Shown here piece by piece: positions 1 through 8,949 of a DNA stretch of 23,898 nucleotides. Under the pieces are notes generated by a model, which was not told the origin of the DNA, made no database searches, and saw only the letters and a program-made list of their open reading frames with translations. Source of the stretch: Lawsonibacter sp900766145 (lineage in GTDB: Bacteria; Bacillota; Clostridia; Oscillospirales; Oscillospiraceae). The position numbers were made by a program, and so were the translations under genes. The number at the start of each line of letters is the position of its first letter. The first letter of the stretch is position 1. The DNA lies in assembly GCF_030372275.1 (NCBI RefSeq), contig NZ_JAUDDJ010000035.1; one strand, given 5' to 3'.

Positions 1-35
1 GAAAGTGGGGCAATACTATCTCCGTGTGGCTGCAA

Positions 36-93
36 AACAGAAAAGGACAGCAATTTCCACAGATATAACGATATCTGTGGAAATTGCTGTCCT
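36..93 (-). terminator. Rho-independent terminator of the pel operon
   Basis: A perfect 23-bp inverted repeat (arms 44-66 and 71-93, loop AACG) lies about 30 bases after the last operon gene. On the minus strand it is followed by TTTTCTGTTTTG, so it has the stem plus T-tract form of an intrinsic terminator. The stem is unusually long and perfect. I see nothing coding in bases 1-43. Confidence 0.85.
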
Positions 94-125
94 GAAAGAG
101 AAAAGTGGGTGGCTATTGTTTATAA

Positions 126-797
126 TCAGCCATGGTACTCGCCGTTATACTGGATTAAGGTAGCATCCTGTACTCCTTCTACCGCCCGAAGTCTTTCCAA
201 AAACAGTGCGTCATATTTTTTGAAAAACAGCTCTACAGCCATTTCGGTTGTGTCTTTGCGTACAGTCTGCGACTTAATAAAATATTTTGTCTTTCCAAAT
301 GTACGGATCACATTTTCCACTGTGTCTTCTCCCACATAGTGGATGACTGCAATATAGATGCGGCCTTTAAGTTGCTTTTTGTGGAAGAGGGCAATCAGCA
401 GGATCATAATTATTGCGGACACAACGACCAACACGTACATCTGGGCGCCTGCGGTGATTCCGGATGTGATAGCCCAGAACAGATACAAAAGATCCATGGG
501 GTCCTTGATAGCGGTTCGGAAACGTACGATAGACAAGGCACCCACCATACCAAGGGAGATGACGATGTTGGTGCTGATTGCCAGGGTGACCATTGCGGTA
601 AGTACGGTCATGCCTACCAGAGTGATGGCAAAGCTGCGGCAATAGATAACGCCGACATAGAATTTGCTGTAGACCAGATAGATCAGCGCTCCTGCCAGAA
701 GAGCCGTCATCAGGCCCAGAAAGATCTCCATGATTGTTGCCTGATCAAAAGCCCCAGATTCCAGAATGGATTTTTTAATAAAATCTTGAACGCTCAT
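126..797 (-). CDS. DUF4956 family integral membrane protein
   Basis: The 223-residue product has an N-terminal membrane half with about four hydrophobic segments between residues 22 and 140, including an SLGMVGALSIVRFRTAIKDP stretch typical of DUF4956. A soluble C-terminal domain of about 85 residues follows. The biochemical function of DUF4956 is not established; these proteins are often encoded beside VTC-domain polyphosphate polymerases, as here. The ATG at 797 is preceded by AGGAGC, 11 bases after the VTC stop codon, so it is probably translationally linked to it. It is the last gene of the operon, followed by a strong terminator. A role in moving or coupling the polymer made by the VTC protein is inference from context only. 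Confidence 0.85.
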   Translation of the reverse strand: MSVQDFIKKSILESGAFDQATIMEIFLGLMTALLAGALIYLVYSKFYVGVIYCRSFAITLVGMTVLTAMVTLAISTNIVISLGMVGALSIVRFRTAIKDPMDLLYLFWAITSGITAGAQMYVLVVVSAIIMILLIALFHKKQLKGRIYIAVIHYVGEDTVENVIRTFGKTKYFIKSQTVRKDTTEMAVELFFKKYDALFLERLRAVEGVQDATLIQYNGEYHG

Positions 798-808
798 TTC
801 TTTCGCTC

Positions 809-1531
809 CTAATCCTCACACCAATATTCAAAACCGCACCTGTAGGCGGTTTTGGTATAGCACAAAACATATTTGGACACTGCCGTAAATTCGGAGGCTC
901 TGTCCGGAAGGATCTCCCTTACAAAGTTGGGAATAAACTCGGTGAATTTGACTTCCATCACGCATTTGCCTGGCTCTAAAACTGGCAATCCAGGCAGGGT
1001 CGGGTCAAAGATATCAAAACTTCCCACAGCAGCGCGCACATCCATATCAAAGGTGATGCGCACAGTACCGGCATCTATGATCCAGGGCTGCCGCTCATAA
1101 TCCACGATGGTTTGTGGCCGCATAACATTGCTGACACATTCATAGTAGAATTCACGGCAAAGCGGTTGGTCGCTGGCAAGCAGAAAACCGTAGTCGCCGT
1201 CCAGGATCTGATAAAACTGCTGGCGGGTCAGCTTGGCAGATTCCTTGTAGATATAGCTGCCGCTCTTCTTTTTCCGTTCCAGCTTGATGCTTTTGTCCGA
1301 GTAATTGTAAATGCGGATTCGGTATTTTTTTCGCAGCAGGATACCAGCATCCTTTTCTGCGTAGGCGGAATGGAAGTAGTCATCGAAATACAGGCTGCGC
1401 AGGGAATAGCCCCCATTGGCAGCGTTAGGATCCAGCTGCATCACAGGTGCCAGGCGGCTGCAGATTGCTTCCTTCTGTGCAGTGTCAATGAGATATTTCC
1501 ACTCGTGGCGGTAGCGCTCAGCCTTCCACAT
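809..1531 (-). CDS. VTC-domain polyphosphate polymerase-like protein
   Basis: This 240-residue protein consists almost entirely of a VTC domain, the catalytic tunnel fold that in yeast Vtc4 polymerises ATP gamma-phosphate into polyphosphate. Family marks include YRHEWKYLI near the start (residues 7-15), SLRSLYFD (43-50), the basic strand KKYRIRIY (68-75), LERKKKSG (84-91), DYER (144-147), RITFD (158-162), CVMEVKF (190-196, with a Glu in the metal-binding position) and SKY (219-221). I start it at ATG 1531, behind GGAGGATGTCT. A longer reading frame upstream would bury the protein inside cotH. It overlaps the cotH stop by 14 bases, which implies coupling. There is no SPX domain or membrane segment, so it is cytosolic unless held by DUF4956. 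The true product (polyphosphate or other phosphate transfer) is not shown by sequence. Confidence 0.85.
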   Translation of the reverse strand: MWKAERYRHEWKYLIDTAQKEAICSRLAPVMQLDPNAANGGYSLRSLYFDDYFHSAYAEKDAGILLRKKYRIRIYNYSDKSIKLERKKKSGSYIYKESAKLTRQQFYQILDGDYGFLLASDQPLCREFYYECVSNVMRPQTIVDYERQPWIIDAGTVRITFDMDVRAAVGSFDIFDPTLPGLPVLEPGKCVMEVKFTEFIPNFVREILPDRASEFTAVSKYVLCYTKTAYRCGFEYWCED

Positions 1532-3302
1532 AGACATCCTCCACAATACTGCCATCTTCCAGGACATAGAAGCACTTGGTCCCGTATACCTTGCCGCTGT
1601 CAATAACATAGTAGTCAAAGGCATATTGCTGGTAGCCGCTGGTGTTCTCTGCCGTCACCCGGATAAAATATTGGCCGGCAGGCAGTGTATCGCCTTTGAC
1701 ATCTGGGATCAGTAGACCCTCTTGCTTGATCAGAGGATTGGAAAAGGTGTAGTCAGTGGCCAGCTCAAAGGTGTAGGTGATGGTCTCGGAATTAAAATCA
1801 TAGGCGCTGTTCCAGGTATACACCATTTTACCGTCCTGAACTCGGGGGGTATCGATATAAAACGGCATAGGTTTGAGATAGGATTCGTAATAGGAGTCAT
1901 AGTTGGCCTGAATCTCGGCATTCAGTCCGGAGACAATAGCGTCATATTCGGTTTCTGTCAGCGGCGCATACTGCACATCGGGCATCCGGTAGAGATAGGG
2001 CTTTATGATGGCGCTGTATTCCTCCGCCATAGCGTTGATCCGTTCAGGGGAGAGATAGGCCTTCAGGTCCTCCACCGCTGCGTCCAGAGCTTGGCGGAAT
2101 GTTTCTGTTTTCAGGGCCCGCTGGAATAGCGCATTGCCCCAGTAGTTGCTCACACCGTCCTCCCAGCCTAGACCATCCGAACGGTTGGCCAGTGTATACT
2201 CCCCGCGTTTGAGCATACCGTCGTTATCCCAGGAATAGAAATACCACTTGTTAGAATTGAGCGGACTATAAATATACACGTTGCGGCTTTGGGTATCCCG
2301 GTTGCCGGTCAGAATGTGAAAGGCCATCCAGTAGGCCAGGTTTTCTATATCGAAATACTCCTCCAGCACCTCTTCGGCCGGCCTGGAATAGTCGTTGACC
2401 GCCTCCAACATCTGAATCAGTTTGGTATGATCATCGTCACCTTTGATTTCCAAACGTTCCTCAAAGGCCTCCAGATCATAGTCGGGGTCATCTGCCATTT
2501 TAATTACATCTTCGTAGCGATAAAATTCAAAGAGGTTGATTTTGTACAGGTGGCCGTTCTTGTCCAGACCGTGGGTCTTCAAAGCGGTTTTATTCAGCTG
2601 CTCCACCTGGGTATAGAGACCGTAATCCTCAAATTTTCCGCTGCCACCCGCCGTGGTGTCTTTGACATATAGATGGACAAAGGTGGTACGCAGCCCCATC
2701 ATCTCGTCAATACCGGCCATCAGATCATAGGCCATCTTGTTGCGGAAGCGGAGCCCATCTGTCTGGTGCTTGTTCAGGGCAATGGTGGTTTGGCCATTCC
2801 ATTCCCCCTTGTTGTCTTTCACGCTGATTTTATAATTCTTCTGAGGCTGGGAACTGGAGGTCTGTCCGCGGATCTGTACGGTACAGTTGGGGGCTGACTG
2901 GCCGTAGCCCAGTTCCCCCGCCACCGGGCCGTTTTCATCCCCCACCTGAATGAGTCCGGCTACTTGATATCGGTCCACACCCATCTCATCGTAGTCGTAG
3001 ACCGAGTAGGTGTTGATCTCCTCCCAGGTATGGTCAGTATTTTCGGCGGCGTTTCCAGTCGATACTGTTAGGTACATGGTTACTACATCGGCGGGATCCT
3101 GGTTTTCATACAGCAGATTTTTATCCCGCAAGTGCAGGTCATCTATGGTGGACAGTTCCTCTTTGACCACTGGACTGCTGCCGCTGCCTATATCAGAACC
3201 GTCCGATGAGGATTCCGCCAAATTGCCTTCGTAGATGCATCCTGCCAAAAGAAACAGCATGACAGCCGCAAGGACAACACACAGAAATTTTCTTGCCCTC
3301 AT
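1518..3302 (-). CDS. CotH-family kinase lipoprotein
   Basis: The 594-residue precursor starts with MRARKFLCVVLAAVMLFLLA-GC, a lipoprotein signal with lipobox L19-A20-G21-C22, so it should be anchored on the outside of the membrane. The body matches the CotH kinase fold: QIRGQTSSSQPQKNYKI (the RG..S..Pkk.y nucleotide-site segment), GLYTQVEQ, TGNRDTQSRNVYIY and YFYSWDND, which carry the acidic catalytic residues. A C-terminal beta-sandwich of about 100 residues (FN3-like) follows. CotH of Bacillus spores phosphorylates coat proteins; the substrate here is unknown. The start at ATG 3302 follows GGAGAGGTGAG and touches the pelG stop at 3299. In this operon it could phosphorylate a cell-surface protein or the Pel machinery, but that is inference. 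Confidence 0.87.
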   Translation of the reverse strand: MRARKFLCVVLAAVMLFLLAGCIYEGNLAESSSDGSDIGSGSSPVVKEELSTIDDLHLRDKNLLYENQDPADVVTMYLTVSTGNAAENTDHTWEEINTYSVYDYDEMGVDRYQVAGLIQVGDENGPVAGELGYGQSAPNCTVQIRGQTSSSQPQKNYKISVKDNKGEWNGQTTIALNKHQTDGLRFRNKMAYDLMAGIDEMMGLRTTFVHLYVKDTTAGGSGKFEDYGLYTQVEQLNKTALKTHGLDKNGHLYKINLFEFYRYEDVIKMADDPDYDLEAFEERLEIKGDDDHTKLIQMLEAVNDYSRPAEEVLEEYFDIENLAYWMAFHILTGNRDTQSRNVYIYSPLNSNKWYFYSWDNDGMLKRGEYTLANRSDGLGWEDGVSNYWGNALFQRALKTETFRQALDAAVEDLKAYLSPERINAMAEEYSAIIKPYLYRMPDVQYAPLTETEYDAIVSGLNAEIQANYDSYYESYLKPMPFYIDTPRVQDGKMVYTWNSAYDFNSETITYTFELATDYTFSNPLIKQEGLLIPDVKGDTLPAGQYFIRVTAENTSGYQQYAFDYYVIDSGKVYGTKCFYVLEDGSIVEDVYVEG

Positions 3303-4762
3303 TCGTTTCTCACCTCTCCAAGATGTTTTTCCAGCCAATCTCCGGTTTTGCGGCACCTTCCTGTTACATTTTCCTCTACCAAAGGCTGCACACAGAGAAT
3401 ATAGTAGGGCAGACGTTTGATATAGTAATTCAGCCTTGAAAGCACCACCACAAGGAAAAGCATGGATGCCAATAAAAAGCCAAAGCCGTAGTACAGGGAG
3501 GGAAAGAACAGCGAGATAATGGAAAATGCCACTGTTCCAGCGGCAAAGACGGCGGTTCCCGCCAAGGCTCCCTTATAATCAATAAAATAAAGAAGAATCA
3601 GCATGATCATATTGCCGATGGCATATAGGCCGTACGCGACACAAAGGGTTCGGAAATACCCCTTCATCACCTCGTTGAAGCCGAGGGGAACCAAATCCAG
3701 CACATAACCGCCCACCGCGATTGCCAGACAAGAAAACAGGAGCTGCTTAAGTGCCGTGTAAAAAATTTCGTTTTTCAATACGGCCAGCATTTCTTTTTCT
3801 GCCTGGATGATATCCTGACCAGTTCCCTTGTCGCTGTAAAGACTGTTATAGTCCCTGTACTTGGGATAAAAGTTGACTTCTACTGAGACAACAAAGTTGA
3901 CCGTTGTAATTAAAATGGTAAGAAATGCGATGAGAGCGGAAATATCATGGTAGGGAGCGCCGTAAAACAGTCCCTTGACCTGGACGCCTACCTCGCTGAA
4001 CCACATAATGACCAGATGGGAAAATAGACCCATATTGGTAAAAAAACCGATCCACGGAAGCTCCGGGAACTTATCCATCCACTCCATGAAGGAAAAGGCC
4101 GATGCTTTTGATCTGGGAAAATGGCGGTACAGGAGGACAATATCCCAGATTGCCTTTACCCCGTATCCCACAGAGACCGAAAAGAGCAGCGACTCAATCG
4201 CAGGGCAGTGAAACAGCACCACCAGAAGCAGCCCTAAGAGCAGCGAGAGGCCAATGGCCACAAAAAAGGAGCGGAACAGGTTACGGTAATCCTTGATCGC
4301 TGTCAGGTAGCTCATGGCGTGCCACACCAGAATCAGTTCCTGGAACAGGATATAAAGAAGTACACCCTGCACAAAGGTGGCTCCGGAAAAGATGAGGAAA
4401 ATCAGCCACAGAATTCCGCCCACTACCATCATCAGGAGAGCAGAGCCCCAAAAGGACGGCAAAACCTCCTCGTTGCGATCTTCAAAGAGCATATCGGCCG
4501 TGAACCGGGTGACGATCATGGAGAGGAAGGATGTAACCGTCACTGATGCCAGCAAGACATAGGTGATCATACAGACCAGTAATTCCCGGTTGGATTTGGA
4601 GATGCCGGCGAACGTGCAGATCCACATCAGGCCCAGCAGCAGTACAACGCCCAAGAGCATGGGGCCGGTGGTAATAACCGTAGCGTAACCAAATGCACGC
4701 AGCGAGGCAAACACGCCGGTGTGCTGAAACAATTTTTTTAGCTCAAAGCCGATTCCGGCCAA
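3299..4762 (-). CDS. pelG: PelG, Pel exopolysaccharide membrane transporter
   Basis: The 487-residue polytopic protein has about 12 hydrophobic segments and the PelG N-terminal signature AGIGFELKKLF. PelG resembles MOP/Wzx-type flippases and forms, with PelD, PelE and PelF, the inner-membrane synthase complex that moves Pel across the membrane. I place the start at TTG 4762, behind AGGAGGTGGAGG and inside the last codons of pelF, because conservation begins exactly there. The ATG-initiated frame from 4846 adds 28 residues that merely shadow pelF. The pelF stop (4743) lies 20 bases inside pelG, so the two are translationally coupled. Confidence 0.93.
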   Translation of the reverse strand: MAGIGFELKKLFQHTGVFASLRAFGYATVITTGPMLLGVVLLLGLMWICTFAGISKSNRELLVCMITYVLLASVTVTSFLSMIVTRFTADMLFEDRNEEVLPSFWGSALLMMVVGGILWLIFLIFSGATFVQGVLLYILFQELILVWHAMSYLTAIKDYRNLFRSFFVAIGLSLLLGLLLVVLFHCPAIESLLFSVSVGYGVKAIWDIVLLYRHFPRSKASAFSFMEWMDKFPELPWIGFFTNMGLFSHLVIMWFSEVGVQVKGLFYGAPYHDISALIAFLTILITTVNFVVSVEVNFYPKYRDYNSLYSDKGTGQDIIQAEKEMLAVLKNEIFYTALKQLLFSCLAIAVGGYVLDLVPLGFNEVMKGYFRTLCVAYGLYAIGNMIMLILLYFIDYKGALAGTAVFAAGTVAFSIISLFFPSLYYGFGFLLASMLFLVVVLSRLNYYIKRLPYYILCVQPLVEENVTGRCRKTGDWLEKHLGEVRNE

Positions 4763-6167
4763 GTTCCTCCACCTCCTTGTACAGGTCACGGTATTTGGAC
4801 AGCATGGTGTGATACTGGAAATAGGTGCAGGCGCGCATCTGACCAATTTTTCCCATGCTCAGTCGGACTTCTCGGGAGGAGGCCAGAATCTCCATGGCAT
4901 CCGCCAATTTCTCACGCTGCATGGGCGGCACAAAATACCCGGCCCGCCCAAAGGTATCCGGTGGTATGCCCAAGATCAGTTCGCTGCAGGAACCCACGTC
5001 GGTTGTTACTACAGGTAGGCCTGCTGCAAAGGACTCCAGAACCGAGAGGGGTTGTCCCTCTGAAAGGGAGGTAAGGAGCGTAAAATCCAGCTTTGCAAAA
5101 TACTCCACCACATTGACGCGGCCGGGGACCAATATTTTATCCTGCAGATGCAGCTGTTCGATCAGGGCCAGGCACTCGTCGGCATACTCCTGGTCGTCCA
5201 CGCCCCCCAGAATGTGCAGACGCACATGTTCCATCCGGGTGGACAGCTCATAGAAGGCATAGATCATGGTTTTGATATCCTTAATCGGGGCAAAGCGAAC
5301 CACGGCCCCGATATCCACCATACCGTCTTCTTCCTTGCGGGGAATATGACAGAATTTTTCATAGCTGATCCCGTTGGCTATCACAGAACATTTTTCGGCG
5401 GCGGCTCCCATGTCGATCTGCATCTGCATGGCGCCACGATACAGTGATGTGACCCTATACGCACGGGAATAAATCAGAACGGACAGCATGTAGAAAAACT
5501 GAATCCACTGCTGTTTAAATGCCTTGCCCACCCATTGAGCACCAATGATCTCTTCCTCCCGTTCCCGGGTATAAATGCCGTGTTCTGTTAGCAGCAGAGG
5601 TTTTTGATAGAGATATGCTCCCAAGGAGGCAAGCAGTCCGCCGTAGCCGGTACAGATGGCGTGGTAACAATCTGCCTTGGGCACTTCGGTGCTCAGCAGG
5701 TACAGGACAGGAAGCAGCCGGGAGCGGGTGGAATGGAAGGCATCCGCATAGGCAATATACGGATAATGTTTTTCCAAACTTTCCTCAAAGGCACGCAGAA
5801 AGGCCTCGCTCTTCAGATAAGACATGGGATTGATACGCTGTACCTGGTACATGGAAAAAAGAAGATCCCAATCGGGCTTCCCGGAACTGATCAGCTCCTC
5901 CAGCGCATGGATTTCCTCTGGCGTGAAAGCGTGATCCATCACTCCGGTGCCTTTCAGGCGCAGGGCGTCATCCAGAAATACCTGGTGGATCTCCACCACA
6001 TTGGAAGGCAGCTGGTATACAAATTTGTCCCGGTCCTCCGCTTTGGCGGCGATCACCCAAAGTACAAATTCGTGCTCCGGCATTTCTGTTATGTACTGGT
6101 GCATCCAGGTGGAAACACCGCCGTTGACATAGGGATAGCATCCTTCCAGAACCAAACAGATCCGCAT
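4743..6167 (-). CDS. pelF: PelF, GT4-type glycosyltransferase
   Basis: This 474-residue GT-B glycosyltransferase is of the PelF type. The N-terminus MRICLVLEGCYPYVNGGVSTW is the PelF version of the acceptor-domain glycine loop. The C-terminal nucleotide-sugar domain holds SEGQPLSVLESFAAG, the EX7E motif of retaining GT4 enzymes (E370 and E378), followed by GLPVVTTDVGSC. PelF is the cytosolic polymerase of Pel, a cationic polymer of GalNAc and GlcNAc units, using UDP-sugars. The length fits PelF (about 470-510). It starts 17 bases after the pelA stop with a modest GGCAGG-type site, and its end overlaps pelG. The TM-free sequence fits a cytosolic subunit recruited by PelD/E/G. Confidence 0.95.
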   Translation of the reverse strand: MRICLVLEGCYPYVNGGVSTWMHQYITEMPEHEFVLWVIAAKAEDRDKFVYQLPSNVVEIHQVFLDDALRLKGTGVMDHAFTPEEIHALEELISSGKPDWDLLFSMYQVQRINPMSYLKSEAFLRAFEESLEKHYPYIAYADAFHSTRSRLLPVLYLLSTEVPKADCYHAICTGYGGLLASLGAYLYQKPLLLTEHGIYTREREEEIIGAQWVGKAFKQQWIQFFYMLSVLIYSRAYRVTSLYRGAMQMQIDMGAAAEKCSVIANGISYEKFCHIPRKEEDGMVDIGAVVRFAPIKDIKTMIYAFYELSTRMEHVRLHILGGVDDQEYADECLALIEQLHLQDKILVPGRVNVVEYFAKLDFTLLTSLSEGQPLSVLESFAAGLPVVTTDVGSCSELILGIPPDTFGRAGYFVPPMQREKLADAMEILASSREVRLSMGKIGQMRACTYFQYHTMLSKYRDLYKEVEELGRNRL

Positions 6168-6184
6168 TGGGTGGGCCTGCCTTT

Positions 6185-8038
6185 CTACATAAATGTTACA
6201 GTTACATGGGATTGGTTAGCCTGAAGCAGATAGAGGGTATCTGTGAGCTGCTCCAGGGTCCCGCCTGTGACTTCCTTTGGACGGGCGTCGTTAAAGCGGA
6301 CCATCAGCTGGGCTTCATCGTAAAAATTCCCCAGGCTGATTTCCATGGCCTCTTCGCTGACACTGGTGGAAACTGTGAGGGCCGTGTAGCGCTGCACAGC
6401 GGCTGCCATTTCACTGCCGGTGAAATTGCGAATGTTGGGGGCAGCTGTGTAAAGCCAGTCCAGATACTCAATAAACAGGGTCTTCAAGGTTTCCCATCCC
6501 AATTCCGCACCACGTTCTGGGTCCAGAGAGTCGTCGGGGTGGGTAAAGTGGCTGTTGATATAGTGGAGATTCAGCTCCGAGAGAGCAGCCAGCTTCATGT
6601 AGTCGTCCAGAGCACAGCCAGAGATAATGCGGGGCTGCTCCACAACCCCATCCTCCCTGACATCAAACTCTTGAACGCAGTAGAAATCCAGATACATATC
6701 TTCGAAATATATGCCTGAAATGGATTTGATATTGGGATATTCTCGGATCAGAAATTCCTCTGCTCCCTCCGTCATGATGTTGGAAGGGGGGACATATACC
6801 GACATCTGCACACCGGGGAACAGTTCTTCGCACAGCTCCATCAGGGTATCCAGACCACTTTTCATGGCCGCTTCGCTCTCCCAGGTTTTATAGTCATAAA
6901 ACCCTTTGTAGTCGCAGTCATCCAGACAGAGAGGCTGATGGTTGTAACCATGATAGCCGATCTCTCCGCCCATCCGCAGCAGCATATTTCCAAATTTTAG
7001 AAAGGTCTGTTTATCCGGTGCGGTGGGGGTACTTCCATCCACATTGTTGTCATAGCACTGGATAGCAAGACCGGTATATTTCAGCCCGTATTGATCCGCC
7101 AGATTCATCATATCCGGCCACCAGATATTCACATAAAAATCCCGGATGGAGGTGCCGTAATCACGCCAGATGTATTCATTGCTGCCTGCAGGAACCTGGG
7201 AGGGAAAATCGTCCAGGTAAAAACAGGAGGCATTGATGACCGGATATACGGTCACGGGGTTCAATAAGCTGTAGGATGCGGCGTACAGTCCTCGCACTTC
7301 TTTTGTGTATAGACCGAAATTATCCAGCACAAATTTTCCACTTCCGTACCGGCTTTCCCAGATGAGGGGGAGCTGCCGCTCATCTCCTGTGTAAGCATGA
7401 ACCGTAATATCATCTGAATTGCTCAGGCGAACTGCCAGCGCTGATTCCCAAGAATCAGTAATAGAAAAGCTTTTGCCCCCGCCTACCATGAAATTTTCTG
7501 TTACATAGATGCTGTCTACCAGGGCGTTGTCATAGGAAGATTCCAAAATTCCAAACTTGGCCTCCATAACTGAAAAATAGGATTCTTTGGCAATTGTCAG
7601 GGGAAACATTGCTCCGCCGCCGTTATAGACCCAGGTGTCAAGTTCGATCAGCTTATCCTGCAGATAAGAGAGGTTGTTGATGAGCAGAATCGCCGTTGTA
7701 TAGTCATGAAAGTCGTAATCATCTACCTTAGCTATGTCAACGGTGTCATGTCCCACCTTCATATCCGTCAGAATCATTTCAAACTCTTCCAGCGCTTGCT
7801 GGCTTTCTACAATCTCACTGCTGTACAAAAGCAGGCAGTCCTTTGGGACCTGTTCCAGTGCCTCAGCTTTGGGCATCGTAGCCTCATTGGGCATAAATGA
7901 CAGAGAAAGCTTGCCGTATTGGTATTGAATGCCGCTTCGCTCCAGAAACAGAATAACGGTTATCACAGCAAATACAAGGGTGATTGCAGCAAGGCCCTTA
8001 TATTCGAAGGCGGAAAACTTTGCTCTTAGTCTTTCCAA
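6185..8038 (-). CDS. pelA: PelA-type polysaccharide deacetylase (DUF2194-like), membrane anchored
   Basis: The 617-residue protein has one N-terminal membrane anchor (about residues 15-33), a Rossmann-like first domain (about 65-265) and a CE4/NodB-type deacetylase domain. Visible active-site elements are FYLDDFPS (D276-D277), GYHGYNHQ (H363 and H367, metal ligands) and NSHFTHPDD (H497/H500). It should remove acetyl groups from Pel outside the membrane, making it cationic, as the PelA-DA protein does in Bacillus cereus. The GH166-like hydrolase half of Pseudomonas PelA is absent. The start appears to be TTG 8038 behind GAGGTGA, overlapping the pelE stop by 13 bases. Terminal beta-strand residues 550-617 may be a small extra domain. 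Confidence 0.88.
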   Translation of the reverse strand: MERLRAKFSAFEYKGLAAITLVFAVITVILFLERSGIQYQYGKLSLSFMPNEATMPKAEALEQVPKDCLLLYSSEIVESQQALEEFEMILTDMKVGHDTVDIAKVDDYDFHDYTTAILLINNLSYLQDKLIELDTWVYNGGGAMFPLTIAKESYFSVMEAKFGILESSYDNALVDSIYVTENFMVGGGKSFSITDSWESALAVRLSNSDDITVHAYTGDERQLPLIWESRYGSGKFVLDNFGLYTKEVRGLYAASYSLLNPVTVYPVINASCFYLDDFPSQVPAGSNEYIWRDYGTSIRDFYVNIWWPDMMNLADQYGLKYTGLAIQCYDNNVDGSTPTAPDKQTFLKFGNMLLRMGGEIGYHGYNHQPLCLDDCDYKGFYDYKTWESEAAMKSGLDTLMELCEELFPGVQMSVYVPPSNIMTEGAEEFLIREYPNIKSISGIYFEDMYLDFYCVQEFDVREDGVVEQPRIISGCALDDYMKLAALSELNLHYINSHFTHPDDSLDPERGAELGWETLKTLFIEYLDWLYTAAPNIRNFTGSEMAAAVQRYTALTVSTSVSEEAMEISLGNFYDEAQLMVRFNDARPKEVTGGTLEQLTDTLYLLQANQSHVTVTFM

Positions 8039-8925
8039 AATGCAATCACCTCTTTGGCTTTGGCAGACAGATAGATGGCTTTTTCATCTAATGTTCTCAG
8101 CAGAGCCTGCAGATCTTCTGTACGCTCAAGATCTGAAAAATACTGTATTTGCAAAATCAACAAGTCTTCGTTATTGGGCCAGATATTCCTAGCGTTTTCC
8201 AACATAGCGCTGGCTGCAGTATAGTTTTTCAGTGCCATATCATTTTGGATACAGCGGAGATAATCGGTCAGCAGCGCAGGGGCCAGCCGGATCTTGTTTC
8301 GGATCAGAGTGTCAAACAGGTTGCGGTTCATCTGCTCCACCTGACCCTGCATCAGCCCCTGCTCCAAGCAGTGCCACAAAAAGTCGCAGTACATTGTCAG
8401 AGTAGGAAGATCTTCCCGGTCTTGGACATATTTCTGTTCCAATTCCCAAAGTGTCTGGTCATTTTCCTTGGCAATCTGCACCATAGCGGTAACGGCATAA
8501 TGCACAACCTCGGTGTCATTGTTATTGCCAGCCATTTTTAAAAACTCCACGTAGGCTTTGGGATTGTCATTGAGAATATCCATAATTAAGGCACGCCGCT
8601 CCTTGGGGGTGTTTACAATCAACGCCTCTTCCATAGAAACCGTAGAAGCGGAAGAATGGCTGTCATCTTGTACGATGCCTTTGTAAAGTTCCGATTCAAC
8701 CTGGAACTTTTCTACACCTACATTACTCCGATCGGTTTGTTTGCACAAAATCTGAAAATGCAGAATCAAAACCAGAAGTTCTCCCCAAAGTGGTAAAAAA
8801 AGTGCCACCAGGACCATCAGTTTCCGCACTTTTAAAATCCGAAACTGGATGCCAAGGAAAATGAGCACACAGCAAAGCAAGTGCAGAAGCACCAATATCA
8901 AAAAAACTACGTTGTACCACAGCAT
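8026..8925 (-). CDS. pelE: PelE-like membrane/TPR protein
   Basis: The 299-residue product has two N-terminal membrane helices (about residues 5-24 and 33-57), an acidic linker, then a helical-repeat region (about 115-299). Ends such as KNYTAASAMLENARNIWPNN and EDLLILQIQYFSDLERTED resemble TPR units. This layout matches PelE, a small TM-TPR protein that in Pseudomonas and B. cereus joins PelD in the synthase complex and contacts PelA. Primary sequence similarity among PelE proteins is weak, so the call rests on architecture and position between pelD and pelA. It starts 24 bases after the pelD stop with GAGGTG, and its last codons overlap pelA. Confidence 0.8.
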   Translation of the reverse strand: MLWYNVVFLILVLLHLLCCVLIFLGIQFRILKVRKLMVLVALFLPLWGELLVLILHFQILCKQTDRSNVGVEKFQVESELYKGIVQDDSHSSASTVSMEEALIVNTPKERRALIMDILNDNPKAYVEFLKMAGNNNDTEVVHYAVTAMVQIAKENDQTLWELEQKYVQDREDLPTLTMYCDFLWHCLEQGLMQGQVEQMNRNLFDTLIRNKIRLAPALLTDYLRCIQNDMALKNYTAASAMLENARNIWPNNEDLLILQIQYFSDLERTEDLQALLRTLDEKAIYLSAKAKEVIAFWKD

Positions 8926-8949
8926 TTACCCAGCACCTCTACGCTGTTA

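Noticed and set aside
6167..6718. Plus-strand open frame of 183 codons over the pelF/pelA joint
   Set aside because: Shadow of the deacetylase gene on the other strand.
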